Below, one piece after another: positions 34,530-44,836 of a stretch of DNA of 61,028 bases. The stretch is taken from positions 1 through 61,028 of the forward strand of contig JAIBAQ010000015.1 of NCBI GenBank assembly GCA_019695095.1. Direction: 5' to 3'. This DNA is from Candidatus Hydrogenedentota bacterium. Lineage in GTDB: Bacteria; Hydrogenedentota; Hydrogenedentia; Hydrogenedentales; SLHB01. The notes below the pieces were generated by a model that did not search any database, had not been told where the DNA came from, and saw only the letters and a program-made list of their open reading frames with translations. Within the stretch, counting starts at the first letter, position 1. Every line of letters starts with the position of its first letter. Position numbers and translations under genes: made by a program.

Positions 34530-37468
34530 GCCGAATCATCGACCTCCTCGGCACGCTCGACTTGAAGTACATTCGCTTTACGTTTCCGCTCGGATTGGCC
34601 TTTTTGATCCTGGTTCCTTGGACTATCGGGCTAGGCTCGAAGCTTCGTTCCTTGTCCGCAACCCGCAAGTGGACGGCAATCACAATACGCGTCATTGTCT
34701 TGCTCTGCATGATATTTGCGCTTGCCGGAGCGGAACTGGTCAAGATAAACGACAAATTGGCCGTGTTCTTCCTGCTTGACCGTTCATACAGTATTCCGGA
34801 GGCCACACGTCTCGCCGCGGAACAGACTGTGAAAACGATGACTCAGGCCAACATGACTTCGAAGGACGAAGCGGGAATCGTGGCCTTCGGCGAGAACCCG
34901 AGTATCGAGCTGAGCATGGGTCCCACGCTGGAACTCGACACGGTGCAGTCATACGTCGGCGGCGAGCAGACGGATATCGCCGCCGCGATTCGGCTCGCGA
35001 TGGCGGCATTTCCGCAGGGATGCATGCGCCGCATTGTGATCATGAGCGATGGCAACGAAACGTATGGTTCACTGCTTGAGGAAGCGAAGCTGGCACAGGC
35101 GGCGGGCGTGGGAGTCGACGTGCTTCCCATCGTGCTTGGTCAGCAACCGGAAGTGCGGATGCGGGAAGTTGCGTCGCCAAACCGCGTCAACGCGGATGAA
35201 CCGTTTAAGCTCCGCGTTGTAGTGGAGGCCGACCAGGATAGTCAGGCCACCTTGCGTTTGTACCAACGAGGCCGTGAAGGGCGTCAGTTGATGCAGACGG
35301 CTCCGGTCACCCTGCAGAAAGGAGACAATGCCTTTCTGTTGCCGCTCGAACTGAGCAATTCCGGTTTCTACGAATATGAAGCCGTCGTGGAATCGGAGTC
35401 GGACACCACGTATGCGAATAACGAGGGCCGTTCGTTCACGGTTGTCTACGGCGAACCCAACGTGCTGTACGTGGACGCGGATTGGGAGCACAGCCAGCGT
35501 TTGCTGCCGGCGCTTCAGTCAGAAGGCGTTCGTGTCACCCAGGCCAAACTGGGAGATCTGCCAACTTCCCTCGCGCAATTCCAGAACTATGACTCGGTTG
35601 TATTGGCCGACGTAAGCGCGACGGACCTAAGCACCGATCAGCTCAATGCGCTCGAAGCCATGGTTCGCGACTTGGGGATTGGACTCGTCATGATAGGCGG
35701 TCCGAACTCGTTTGGCGCAGGCGGATACCACCAAACGCCTGTGGAGCGAGCGCTCCCAGTAAACATGGATCTCACGCAGCGCAAGGTGTTACCGCAGGGA
35801 GCGCTGGTCTGCGTACTGCACACGTGCGAATTTCAGGATGGCAATGCATGGGCGCGAGCCATCGCGCTCTCGGCGCTGGACGTATTGTCGTCGCAAGATC
35901 TGATGGGTGCGCTCGCCTACGATTGGGAAAGAGGAGAAGCGTGGCTGTTCAATCTTCAACCAGTCGGCGACAAGTCCGCGATGCGCTCCGCATTGAATAC
36001 GACGACCATTGGAGATATGCCCAGCGTCGATCCGACTCTCGAAATGGCCTACGAAGCGCTGGCCAACTGCTCGGCATCCGTCAAACGCGTCATTGTCATT
36101 TCAGACGGCGATCCCGCCGCGCCTCAAGCCAGCCTTCTGAACAAGATCAAAGATGCGAAAATCTCCGTGAGCACAATTTGCATCAACCCACACAGGCAAT
36201 CCGACCAAGACATGCTGCGCTGGGTGGCGTATCAGACGGGCGGCAACTACTACTATGTGACCGACCCACGCAAGTTGCCGCAGATCTTCACCAAGGAGGC
36301 GGCGGTCGTAAAGCGCGGCCTCGTGGTGGAAAAACCGTTTGTACCCAAAGTTACGTATGACTCCGAGATTGTACGCGGGATAGATCCGAATTCCTTTCCG
36401 TCTCTACTCGGGTACGTGGCAACCACGCCCAAGGACAGCGCCATTGTGTCGATGATTTCACAGGACAGCGATCCTGTTCTGGCGCAATGGCGTTATGGCC
36501 TGGGCAAGTCCGTTGCTTTTACTTCCGATGTCACGACCCGCTGGGCGCCCGATTGGCTCAAGTGGGAAGGCTTCAACCAATTCTGGTCGCAGGCGACGCG
36601 CTGGTCGTTGCGCGAGACCAGCCCCGCAAGCTTCTCCGTGGATACGCGTGTGAAAGACGGCAAAGGGCACATCCGGATTGACGCCGTGGACGACCAGGGA
36701 CGGTTTGTGAACTTCTTGCGGCCCGAAGGCGTGGTGACAGGCCCATCGCCACAATTCACGCGAGGCGCATTGGAGCTAATCCAGACCGCTCCGGGGATCT
36801 ATGAAGGGACCTTTCCACTCGAAGGTTCCGGTACCTACATGGTCAACTTAACGTATGAACGTGAGGACGGTTCCAGGGGCATGATGGTGACGGGCCTGTC
36901 GATGAACTACTCGAAGGAGTACGAATACAACACAACCAACATCGCAATGTTGGAACAGGCTGCCTCTGTAGGAGGCGGGCGCATTCTGGAGCCCACCTCC
37001 AATCCTTTCGAGCACAATCTCACGACGACCCCCGCCATAACGCCCATTTGGCCCTATCTGCTTGCGGTGGCGGCGTGCATGTTCCCCTTTGACGTGTTTG
37101 TGCGGCGTGTCGTAATCGACTTCACCATCGTGTTCCGTTGGCTGCTGGCGTTCCTGCGCATCTTGCCCGGCGTGAAGCGTCTACTGCCGAAACCGAAGCC
37201 AAAGCGCGCGCCACTCACTGGAGTGTATGGAGCTGGGACCAAGGCTGCCACGACACTCTCGTACAGCCGTGTTGGGGGAGACTTGCCGAGAAGCTTGCAG
37301 GACATGCCTGCCCCTCCGCCAGGGCAGCCGTCTGCACTTGAAGACATGCCTGCAGAAGACACCGAAAAACAAGCACCGCGGAGCGAATACACCCAGCAGC
37401 TTCTCGCGGCAAAGGAACGCGCGCTTGATAAACGTATGCGACGCGGCAAGCAAGATAGCGACCGATAA
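34526..37468 (+). CDS. Large membrane protein with vWA and GATase-like domains
   Basis: A 980-residue protein. Two N-terminal helices (about 16-32 and 48-68) lead into a von Willebrand A domain whose MIDAS motif is DRSYS (Asp85, Ser87, Ser89), with the later SDGNETYG motif. A CARDB/Ig-like section follows, then a glutamine-amidotransferase-like fold around residues 310-480 (IGGPNSFGAGGYH) that lacks an obvious nucleophile Cys. A second vWA-like portion has ISDGDPAAP, and a C-terminal helix (about 835-855) ends in a basic/proline-rich tail. The start is the ATG overlapping the NHL stop. Such proteins accompany MoxR ATPases and are probably remodelled by them. Confidence 0.85.
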   Translation: MSRIIDLLGTLDLKYIRFTFPLGLAFLILVPWTIGLGSKLRSLSATRKWTAITIRVIVLLCMIFALAGAELVKINDKLAVFFLLDRSYSIPEATRLAAEQTVKTMTQANMTSKDEAGIVAFGENPSIELSMGPTLELDTVQSYVGGEQTDIAAAIRLAMAAFPQGCMRRIVIMSDGNETYGSLLEEAKLAQAAGVGVDVLPIVLGQQPEVRMREVASPNRVNADEPFKLRVVVEADQDSQATLRLYQRGREGRQLMQTAPVTLQKGDNAFLLPLELSNSGFYEYEAVVESESDTTYANNEGRSFTVVYGEPNVLYVDADWEHSQRLLPALQSEGVRVTQAKLGDLPTSLAQFQNYDSVVLADVSATDLSTDQLNALEAMVRDLGIGLVMIGGPNSFGAGGYHQTPVERALPVNMDLTQRKVLPQGALVCVLHTCEFQDGNAWARAIALSALDVLSSQDLMGALAYDWERGEAWLFNLQPVGDKSAMRSALNTTTIGDMPSVDPTLEMAYEALANCSASVKRVIVISDGDPAAPQASLLNKIKDAKISVSTICINPHRQSDQDMLRWVAYQTGGNYYYVTDPRKLPQIFTKEAAVVKRGLVVEKPFVPKVTYDSEIVRGIDPNSFPSLLGYVATTPKDSAIVSMISQDSDPVLAQWRYGLGKSVAFTSDVTTRWAPDWLKWEGFNQFWSQATRWSLRETSPASFSVDTRVKDGKGHIRIDAVDDQGRFVNFLRPEGVVTGPSPQFTRGALELIQTAPGIYEGTFPLEGSGTYMVNLTYEREDGSRGMMVTGLSMNYSKEYEYNTTNIAMLEQAASVGGGRILEPTSNPFEHNLTTTPAITPIWPYLLAVAACMFPFDVFVRRVVIDFTIVFRWLLAFLRILPGVKRLLPKPKPKRAPLTGVYGAGTKAATTLSYSRVGGDLPRSLQDMPAPPPGQPSALEDMPAEDTEKQAPRSEYTQQLLAAKERALDKRMRRGKQDSDR

Positions 37469-37530
37469 CATGAACTCAATCAGAGAATGCGGAATTACAG
37501 TGCAACCTGAAAACGAGAGGAGCGAGGCTC

Positions 37531-38529
37531 ATGGATGTGCATAAGGAAGCGGAAGAATTCCGTCAGGACTTCCAGAAACTGCACGACGAGATTGCCAAGG
37601 TAATCGTCGGCGGAGAATCCGTCATTGACGGGGTACTCACGTGCCTGTTCGCCGGCGGGCATTGTCTTCTGGAGGGTGTGCCTGGACTCGGCAAGACACT
37701 TCTCATTCGAACGCTGAGCGAAGCACTGAGCCTCCAGTTCTCGCGTATACAGTTCACTCCCGACTTGATGCCCGCCGACATTATCGGGACCAACATCATC
37801 GCGGAGAACGAGGAAGGCGGCGGACGTGAGTTTCGATTCCGGCCAGGCCCCATCTTTTCGAACATCGTCCTGGCAGACGAAATCAACCGCGCGACGCCAA
37901 AAACACAGTCGGCTTTGCTTGAAGCCATGCAGGAACACACGGTCTCGGTAGCTCGCCAAATTCACAAGCTGGAAGAACCCTTCTTTGTGATGGCGACACA
38001 AAACCCAATCGAAATGGAAGGCACGTACACACTTCCGGAGGCCCAGCTTGACCGGTTCTTCTTCAAGCTGCTTGTCGAATATCCGTCTCAGGAACATCTC
38101 ACGACCATTCTTGAGCGCACAACGCAGAGAGACATTCCTCACGGCGAACGCGTGATGGATGCTGTTCGCATCAAGCAGTGGCAGGAATTTGTCAGGGACG
38201 TCGTGTCTGCACCGCAGGTGACCGACTACGCAGTTCGACTTGTCATGGCCACGCAGCCGCGCAGTCCGTTCAGCACGGAGTTGGTTAACAAGTATGTGCG
38301 CTTCGGTTCGAGTCCGCGAGGAGCGCAAGCATTGCAGTTGAGCGGCAAAGTCAACGCGCTGCGATCGGGACGCTACAACGTCAGCTTCGATGATATCCGG
38401 GCGTCTGCGTTGCCCGCGCTGCGCCACAGGATCATTCTCAACTTCGAGGCAGAGGCCGATGCAGTCACGGCGGACGCTATTGTCGAAGATTTGCTGGCGA
38501 GAGTGGAGACAAGCGCCAAGGTGGCGTAA
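37531..38529 (+). CDS. MoxR-family AAA+ ATPase
   Basis: A 332-residue cytoplasmic ATPase of full family length. Walker A is GVPGLGKT (Gly49-Thr56), Walker B is NIVLADEINRA, followed by the MoxR-typical KTQSALLEAMQE and MATQNPIE (sensor 1) and a C-terminal lid domain. MoxR proteins act as chaperone-like ATPases that load metal or rearrange vWA-domain partners; here three vWA proteins flank it. A ribosome-binding GAGGAG lies ahead. The 62-base gap before it is one of the largest in the operon. Confidence 0.95.
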   Translation: MDVHKEAEEFRQDFQKLHDEIAKVIVGGESVIDGVLTCLFAGGHCLLEGVPGLGKTLLIRTLSEALSLQFSRIQFTPDLMPADIIGTNIIAENEEGGGREFRFRPGPIFSNIVLADEINRATPKTQSALLEAMQEHTVSVARQIHKLEEPFFVMATQNPIEMEGTYTLPEAQLDRFFFKLLVEYPSQEHLTTILERTTQRDIPHGERVMDAVRIKQWQEFVRDVVSAPQVTDYAVRLVMATQPRSPFSTELVNKYVRFGSSPRGAQALQLSGKVNALRSGRYNVSFDDIRASALPALRHRIILNFEAEADAVTADAIVEDLLARVETSAKVA

Positions 38530-38541
38530 GGAATCCAAACC

Positions 38542-39438
38542 GTGTCTGAGAATGTGACAGCCGAAACGCTCCTTGATGCCGAGTTTCTGCGAAAGCTTGA
38601 GCGCCTTGCCATTTCCGCGCGCAAGGTTCAGTTGGGCTTGGCTAAAGGCGAGCGCAAGAGCAAGCGCAAAGGAAGCAGCGTTGAATTCGCGGACTATCGC
38701 GACTACGTGCAGGGCGACGATCTGCGCCACGTCGACTGGAACATCTATGGGCGTTTGAACGCGCTCTACCTCAAGCTCTTTCAGGAAAGCGAGGACCTGA
38801 CCGTACATCTACTCATCGATGCCAGCCGCTCCATGGCCTACGGCACGCCTTCGAAGATTGGTTTCGCTACACGACTTGCCGCCGCTATTGGCTATGTGGG
38901 ACTCATTGGTTACGACCGCGTAAGCGCCGAGGCCTTTTCACAATCGGGCACGTCGCGGCTAATCCCGTGCCGCGGCAAGGCCAAAGCCAGACTGTTGCTG
39001 TCGTTTCTCGCTTCGATCACCCCCGAAGGGGCAACACACCTTGCGCAATCGACCCACACATACGTCCTGCGCAATCGGGCCAAAGGTGTGGCCGTGTTGT
39101 TTTCCGATCTCATGGATCCCGACGGTTTTGAGCCGTGCTTGCGCAAGCTCCAACAATCGGGGTCGGACTGCTATGTCGTCCACGTCTTATCGCCCGATGA
39201 AATCGACCCGCCCATCGTAGGGGATTTGCGCCTCGTCGACAGCGAAACCGGCGAATTCATCGAGATATCGTCGAGCCCGATGCTTCTCAAACGATACAAG
39301 GACAATTTGACCGGATTCTGCGAGGCCGTTCGCAAATTCTGCCTGGCCCGTGGTATTGGATACATTTTTGCGCCGAGCGACACCTCCTTTGAACGACTCA
39401 CGCTTGAAGTCATGCGCAGAGGAGGTCTGTTCCGATGA
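38542..39438 (+). CDS. DUF58 vWA-like protein
   Basis: A 298-residue soluble protein starting at GTG. It has the DUF58 signature around residues 45-75 (EFADYRDYVQGDDLRHVDWN) and a vWA core with the MIDAS-type DASRS (Asp93, Ser95, Ser97). DUF58 genes nearly always follow moxR genes, and the product is the usual direct partner of MoxR. The stop overlaps the next start by four bases. Confidence 0.92.
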   Translation: MSENVTAETLLDAEFLRKLERLAISARKVQLGLAKGERKSKRKGSSVEFADYRDYVQGDDLRHVDWNIYGRLNALYLKLFQESEDLTVHLLIDASRSMAYGTPSKIGFATRLAAAIGYVGLIGYDRVSAEAFSQSGTSRLIPCRGKAKARLLLSFLASITPEGATHLAQSTHTYVLRNRAKGVAVLFSDLMDPDGFEPCLRKLQQSGSDCYVVHVLSPDEIDPPIVGDLRLVDSETGEFIEISSSPMLLKRYKDNLTGFCEAVRKFCLARGIGYIFAPSDTSFERLTLEVMRRGGLFR

Positions 39439-41396
39439 ACGCCATGTGGACAAACTTCGTAACAAGCGTAGACAAGGCGTTGAATGCGGCCTTCCTCGCA
39501 CCGCCTTTCCTATGGCTGTTGAGCCTGATACCGATTATTATTCTTCTGTACTTCCTGAAGCTCCGTCGCACACCGGTGGTGATATCGAGCACCCTGCTTT
39601 GGATGAAAAGCCTGCAGGACATCACGGCCAACGCTCCATTTCAGAGGTTACGTCGCAATCTACTCCTTTTGCTTCAAATACTCGTGCTGCTTCTGGCAGT
39701 ACTTGCATTGGCGCGCCCGTTCGTTAAAGCCGAAGGGAGCGCGGGACGCAACCTGTGCCTTCTCGTGGATCGATCGGCAAGCATGAAGACAAACGAGAAT
39801 GGACGGCCTCGAATGGATCTCGCCAAACAGGAAGCCCTTCGCATCGTGGACGAGATGCAGCGGGGCGACAAGGTGATGCTGGTGTCCTTCGCTGACAAGG
39901 CGGATGTCTTGTGCGAATTGACCGATGATCGACCTCGATTGCGTGCCGCCATCGAAGACATTCAGCCCACCGACACGCAAACGAAAGTGCGCGACGCTTA
40001 CTTCGTCGCTTATTCGCTTCAGCTTACAACGCGCGACCTCCACTCGGTAATCATCAGCGATGGAGACATCTCGGACCTTGACGAGATTGTTCCCCGCAAC
40101 TTTGGTCCTGTTCGTCAAGTGTCCGAGCAGTCCACGGAGGCCAGGGCGCGTTTCTACGATCTGAGTTTCGTGAAAGTAGGCTCAAGCGTAAAGAATGCCG
40201 GAATCGTTGTGTTCAGTCTCCGGGAGCCATCCGAAGGGACCACGGGGGACCGCCAAGTCCTGGTTCTGGTGCACAACGCAGACACCGAGCCGTTATCGAC
40301 CACGGTAACATTGTCCTTTGAGGACACGACTCTGGCGGTTGAGGAAGTGTCCGTTGAACCTGGACAAGACGCGGAGTTGGTCTTTCGGTTGCCGGAGATT
40401 GGGGAAGGCATCTTGAAAGCAGAACTGGACCACCAGGACGATTTTCCCACCGACAACGTAGCCTGGCTATCATTGCATCCCGCTGCGAAGATACGCACAC
40501 TCGTCGTTGCTGAACCAACCGCTACGGGTACCTATTTCCTTCAGAGGGTTCTCACTCCCGATCCGCGAGTCGAGTTGAGTACGATCGCGCCCGCTTCGTA
40601 CTCGAACTCAGACGACTATGACCTAACCATCTTCTACGGTTTCGCTCCTGAGCAACTGCCCGCCGGTACGCTGCTATTCATAAACACGCTGCCCAAACTG
40701 GAAGGCTTAGGCTCCGAATCGGCGATCGAGGGTCCCCCAATCTTGTCGTTGGATGCCGAGCATCCGCTCTTGCGCTTCAATGTCAACCCGTCAAATGTGT
40801 CGATACGAAGCGCGATGAAAGTCGTGCTCCCCGACTGGGCCCGGCCTGTAGTCTCGACGACCAGCGGGGCACTCATTGGCGACATCTCGCGCGGCGCCCA
40901 GCATATGGCATTCATTGGGTTTGATATCGCCGAATCGGATTGGCCGCTCAATCTTTCGTTTCCTCTCTTCTTCCAGAACGTGCTCGCGTGGACGACACGC
41001 GCTGCTCTGAGCGCGGATGTCTCGATCCCGGCGGGAAAACCGCTGACGCTGGTTGGGGAACCGGACGTCGCCAACGCAACGATAACGCTACCGGATGCAT
41101 CGAAAGAGCAAGTAGCACTCGACCCGATGCGTCCGGTCTATTTCAGCAACACCAATCAGATTGGCATTTACACCGTTGCATATGGAGAGCGCAAAGAGCG
41201 GTTCGCAGTCAATCTTCTCGATAAGGTCGAGTCTTCAATAGGGCCGTCCGATAAGCTGGCAATTGGCCAGGGTGAATTCGAAGCAGAACGTGGACGGATA
41301 CGCCAGAATCGCGAGCTGTGGCGGTATTTGCTGGCTGGGGCATTGTGTGTAATCGCCTTGGAATGGTGGTTATTCAGCAGGAGGGCGTGGATGTGA
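39435..41396 (+). CDS. BatA-like vWA membrane protein
   Basis: A 653-residue protein. The N-terminus matches the aerotolerance-regulator (BatA) module: a helix (about 22-38), LKLRRTPVVISSTLLWMK, then a second helix (about 73-92). The vWA domain follows with MIDAS DRSAS (Asp112, Ser114, Ser116). The rest is an Ig-like domain, a region with a degenerate GATase fold, and a single C-terminal helix (about 632-648). Both termini overlap neighbouring genes, so it is translated as part of the tightly packed MoxR block. Confidence 0.88.
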   Translation: MNAMWTNFVTSVDKALNAAFLAPPFLWLLSLIPIIILLYFLKLRRTPVVISSTLLWMKSLQDITANAPFQRLRRNLLLLLQILVLLLAVLALARPFVKAEGSAGRNLCLLVDRSASMKTNENGRPRMDLAKQEALRIVDEMQRGDKVMLVSFADKADVLCELTDDRPRLRAAIEDIQPTDTQTKVRDAYFVAYSLQLTTRDLHSVIISDGDISDLDEIVPRNFGPVRQVSEQSTEARARFYDLSFVKVGSSVKNAGIVVFSLREPSEGTTGDRQVLVLVHNADTEPLSTTVTLSFEDTTLAVEEVSVEPGQDAELVFRLPEIGEGILKAELDHQDDFPTDNVAWLSLHPAAKIRTLVVAEPTATGTYFLQRVLTPDPRVELSTIAPASYSNSDDYDLTIFYGFAPEQLPAGTLLFINTLPKLEGLGSESAIEGPPILSLDAEHPLLRFNVNPSNVSIRSAMKVVLPDWARPVVSTTSGALIGDISRGAQHMAFIGFDIAESDWPLNLSFPLFFQNVLAWTTRAALSADVSIPAGKPLTLVGEPDVANATITLPDASKEQVALDPMRPVYFSNTNQIGIYTVAYGERKERFAVNLLDKVESSIGPSDKLAIGQGEFEAERGRIRQNRELWRYLLAGALCVIALEWWLFSRRAWM

Positions 41397-43912
41397 GGGG
41401 ACGGGGCTTGTTCGGATGGCTTGTGTGTGCATTCGCGTGCGCTGCCGCATGGACACAAGATGACGCATCCATGCGGGAAGGCGAATTCACCGTTGAGATT
41501 CCGCCACGTTTTGTCACGGCCTACCGTGACGGCACATGGGTGCCCGTGGATGTCATCGTTAACAACAACCGCAAAGATGTCTCCGGCTACGTCCAGGTTG
41601 AGCTTCTGTCTGCGATGGGCGTTCAGAGCCCTGTTTACGCAGTGCCTGCGGAGACTCCGAAGGCGTCGCGGAAACGGTTTCGCGTTTACTGCAACTTCAC
41701 AGGCACGAGTGAGGTTCAAGCTGGCGTCTTTCAGAAAAAGTGGCGATCGGTGGACATGCCCACGCGCATCGCATTGCGCCCAATTGACCCCCAAGATTTG
41801 CTGGTCCTGGTTATTGATGACGATGCGCCTTCGTACGGGTTTCTCTACAATGCGCTTCAGTCTGGCGCAACACAGCGCGCGGTGCACCGCATCGAGATCC
41901 GCAGCAACGAACTTGACCTCCTTCCGGAACAATACGCCTGCTATGATGCCTACGATGCAATTATCATGGGCAAGACCGAGCCAGCGGCGCTTACTGCCAA
42001 TCACCGCAGTCTCATGGAACGCTATGTGCAGGATGGCGGCGTCTTAATCATCTGTACCGGCGAATATGGCAATCGCTATCAGGGGACGTGGCTGGAGGAA
42101 CTTGCTGGCGTTCGAATCTCCGGTCAGACCAGTCTCTCGGAGAAGGCGCTTGCCGATGCCGCGCTCCCCGCAGGTCAGCAGATAGGCGCACGAGACGACA
42201 AGCAAGTCGTACTTGCTCAGTTGACTCCACAGTTGCCTGAAGTCGTCGTTCGCAGCAAGAATCCCGTTCTTGCCACCAGACGACCGATCGGCAGCGGATT
42301 CGTAGCCGTAATCGGAGTCGATGCACCAAGCAAGTCGCTGCAGGATAGTCCGGGATATCTGGCACTTTGGCAGGAGCTTTGTGAGTGGCGGCCCCGTGTT
42401 TCCCAGCCCAATGTCGACGCCGTGATTCAGCATTTTACCTATTCCATGCCTTCGCGCATCGGCATTCGCATCGTGCCTCGGTCCACGGTCATCGCGTTTC
42501 TTGGCCTGTATATTTTGGTTGGGGTCATTGGAAACTGGGTGTTCTGGAGTCTGCTGAAAAAACGCGAAATGGCGTGGGTCTGCCTCGTCGTGTTCAGTTT
42601 CGGATTCACGGGTTACGCATTGGTGTTTGGAACCGCGGGCCGAGCGAAATCCACCGAACTGCACGAGATTGGTATTGCGAGGTTTCCCCTCCACGGAGAT
42701 ACGGTTCACCAGAATGCCGTGACGGGCATCATCTCCGCGCGTTCCGCGCAATATTCGTTCGACCTTGCCAATCCCGATTCTCTCGTCACCGAAATGACGC
42801 CCCTGCAAAACACAGTCTACGGCGGGCCGTCATTCGCAGGTTCAATTCGGCCAAGCCGCTTAGTACAAGGACAACCTCCGCGTCTTGAGGACTTTCAGGT
42901 GGGCGCAAGCGTGTTTCGCGTGTGTAATGTCGAGTCTGAAGCGGTTATGTCCGGCGGAATACAAGGCGTCATTACCGCCGACAAGAGCGGATTGCACGGA
43001 ACGCTCACCAATTCCACCGGCTGGGCTATCGAATCTGCTGCGATTCTCTATAAGGGTCACCTAATCAATTTGAAGGGCAGCGGACCTGAATGGCATGTCG
43101 AGACATCTACGGACGTGTTTGGCCCGCCATCCTCGAGTTCAATTCGAGATACGATGCCAGCTTATTTCCGACCGATGCGTCCTGGAGACGCGAAACTGGA
43201 ATCGATGCGGCCTGAGATTACCGAGGCGCTCCTGCAGAATCCGAAAGTGCCTGGAATACTCGACACATCCCTTCCCCCGCTCTTCTGCGGGTGGACCTCG
43301 CAGGCGAACCTTCAGGGAATCATACCCGCTCAGGGAATGGCAAGGACCTCGACTCAGACATTGGTAGTGGCCGATCTGGAAGTCCTCTACGATGGGCTTG
43401 CCGAAGTGACGGCCACACCACTTTCTCCTGACTATGGCGCCGCCGGTTCCCAAATGAACCAGAGCGGAATGTTCCCCCCGGGTTACATCAACAATGGCTC
43501 CATCTACAACCTGATGCCCATTGACCAAAGCGGATCGACTCCTTACAGCATCCGGATTCCAGCTGCCTTTACGGAAATACCGGAAGCCGTGGTGTATGTG
43601 GACGTGTATTGGCAATCCGAAGCTTCAAGTATCTTCTACAAACCCGATGCGGCGGAGGCGGCTTGGCCGATGACGCATACCATCGAGACTCGGCAAGTCA
43701 CTCCCAACGGCAATCGAATGAACCTGACGACGTATCGCGTAGAAGATTGGAAAAAGTACTACGACAGCACCAGGCAATCTCTGGCCGGTACAGTCAACAT
43801 GGCGCGGACCTCTGAAGGGAGAGGGAGGAGCTGGTGGGGCAGTTTTTACGCCACCGCGCGCGTTGAGATGCCAGCAGAAACGCAAGATAGGGGATGGACA
43901 TCATGGCAATAG
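41393..43912 (+). CDS. Secreted/anchored protein with GATase-like domain
   Basis: An 839-residue protein. The start is GTG 41393: it overlaps the upstream stop (GTGA) and has AGGAGGG seven bases before it. Signal peptide (about 1-20), an Ig-like extracytoplasmic domain, a GATase-like Rossmann region around residues 185-300 (LMERYVQDGGVLIICTGEYG), two or three helices at about 365-425 and a beta-rich C-terminal domain. The pattern recalls the extracytoplasmic partners of ABC-2 exporters such as GldG-type proteins, but I see no direct family match. It ends inside the ABC ATPase gene. Confidence 0.78.
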   Translation: MRGRGLFGWLVCAFACAAAWTQDDASMREGEFTVEIPPRFVTAYRDGTWVPVDVIVNNNRKDVSGYVQVELLSAMGVQSPVYAVPAETPKASRKRFRVYCNFTGTSEVQAGVFQKKWRSVDMPTRIALRPIDPQDLLVLVIDDDAPSYGFLYNALQSGATQRAVHRIEIRSNELDLLPEQYACYDAYDAIIMGKTEPAALTANHRSLMERYVQDGGVLIICTGEYGNRYQGTWLEELAGVRISGQTSLSEKALADAALPAGQQIGARDDKQVVLAQLTPQLPEVVVRSKNPVLATRRPIGSGFVAVIGVDAPSKSLQDSPGYLALWQELCEWRPRVSQPNVDAVIQHFTYSMPSRIGIRIVPRSTVIAFLGLYILVGVIGNWVFWSLLKKREMAWVCLVVFSFGFTGYALVFGTAGRAKSTELHEIGIARFPLHGDTVHQNAVTGIISARSAQYSFDLANPDSLVTEMTPLQNTVYGGPSFAGSIRPSRLVQGQPPRLEDFQVGASVFRVCNVESEAVMSGGIQGVITADKSGLHGTLTNSTGWAIESAAILYKGHLINLKGSGPEWHVETSTDVFGPPSSSSIRDTMPAYFRPMRPGDAKLESMRPEITEALLQNPKVPGILDTSLPPLFCGWTSQANLQGIIPAQGMARTSTQTLVVADLEVLYDGLAEVTATPLSPDYGAAGSQMNQSGMFPPGYINNGSIYNLMPIDQSGSTPYSIRIPAAFTEIPEAVVYVDVYWQSEASSIFYKPDAAEAAWPMTHTIETRQVTPNGNRMNLTTYRVEDWKKYYDSTRQSLAGTVNMARTSEGRGRSWWGSFYATARVEMPAETQDRGWTSWQ

Positions 43913-44832
43913 TTGAGACGGTCGGCCTAACCAAACGTTACAACGACTTTACGGCCCTCAGCGATTTCAATCTCGAAATCGAAGAAGGCGACCTATTTGG
44001 GTTTATCGGTCCCAACGGCGCAGGAAAAACCACGACTATTCGTATTCTGTCCACGCTTCTTGAACCGACATCCGGGCTCGCGAAAATCGACGGCATTGAT
44101 GTCACTCAGAAGCCGTACGAGATTAAGAAGATTCTTGGTTACATGCCCGACTCCTTCGGCGTCTACGATGGGATGCGGCTTCGCGAGTATCTCGATTTTT
44201 TTGGGGCCGCGTACAAGATTCCCAGCAAGAAGCGAAAGGTCATCATCGACGACGTGCTTGAGTTAACGGACCTCACCGGCAAGGCCGACGACTTTGTCAG
44301 CGCGTTCTCGCGCGGAATGAAGCAGCGATGCTGTCTTGCCAAAACCCTGCTTCACGATCCCAAGGTCCTTCTCCTGGATGAACCGGCCAGCGGACTGGAC
44401 CCGCGCGCCCGCATCGAGATGCGTGAACTCCTCAAGACGCTCCAGCGCATGGGAAAGACCGTTTTGATTTCTTCGCATATCCTCTCGGAACTCGGAGACA
44501 TGTGCAATAAGATTGGCATCATCGAGCACGGCAAACTTCTCGCGGCCGGAGAATTTCGCGCGATTCTCAATGGGATGAAGCAAGAACGCGAGGTACGAAT
44601 CGACGTACTTGATGGCGCGACAACGACCATGCGAATCCTCGAGGAAACACCGGGGATCTTCAATATCGAACAATCCGGAAACGAGTTCCATATGAACTCC
44701 AACCTAGACCGCGCCGAATTGGCAGGACTCAACACCAGATTGATTCAGGCTGGCATCCCCGTGCTTACCTTCGCCCAGGAGGAAGGTTCGCTGGAGGATG
44801 TGTTCTTGCAGATCACAAAAGGGGGCCTGTGA
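43894..44832 (+). CDS. ABC transporter ATP-binding protein (exporter type)
   Basis: A 312-residue ATPase with Walker A GPNGAGKTTT, a signature loop SRGMKQR (the first Gly of LSGGQ changed, as in many ABC-2 exporters), Walker B LLLDEPASGLD and the H-loop histidine in ISSHILSE. The C-terminal 80 residues form the extension usual in DRA/CcmA-type exporter ATPases. It presumably drives the three permeases encoded directly after it. ATG 43903 is an alternative start three codons later; the first overlaps the previous gene by 19 bases. Confidence 0.94.
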   Translation: MDIMAIVETVGLTKRYNDFTALSDFNLEIEEGDLFGFIGPNGAGKTTTIRILSTLLEPTSGLAKIDGIDVTQKPYEIKKILGYMPDSFGVYDGMRLREYLDFFGAAYKIPSKKRKVIIDDVLELTDLTGKADDFVSAFSRGMKQRCCLAKTLLHDPKVLLLDEPASGLDPRARIEMRELLKTLQRMGKTVLISSHILSELGDMCNKIGIIEHGKLLAAGEFRAILNGMKQEREVRIDVLDGATTTMRILEETPGIFNIEQSGNEFHMNSNLDRAELAGLNTRLIQAGIPVLTFAQEEGSLEDVFLQITKGGL

Positions 44833-44836
44833 TTTC

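Noticed and set aside
37495-38808. A 437-codon antisense frame over the MoxR gene
   Set aside because: The opposite strand carries intact Walker motifs and operon context, so the antisense frame is incidental.
41318-41392. An upstream start for the secreted GATase-like protein
   Set aside because: It would lie deep inside the previous gene and bury the signal peptide; GTG 41393 has AGGAGGG and a GTGA overlap.
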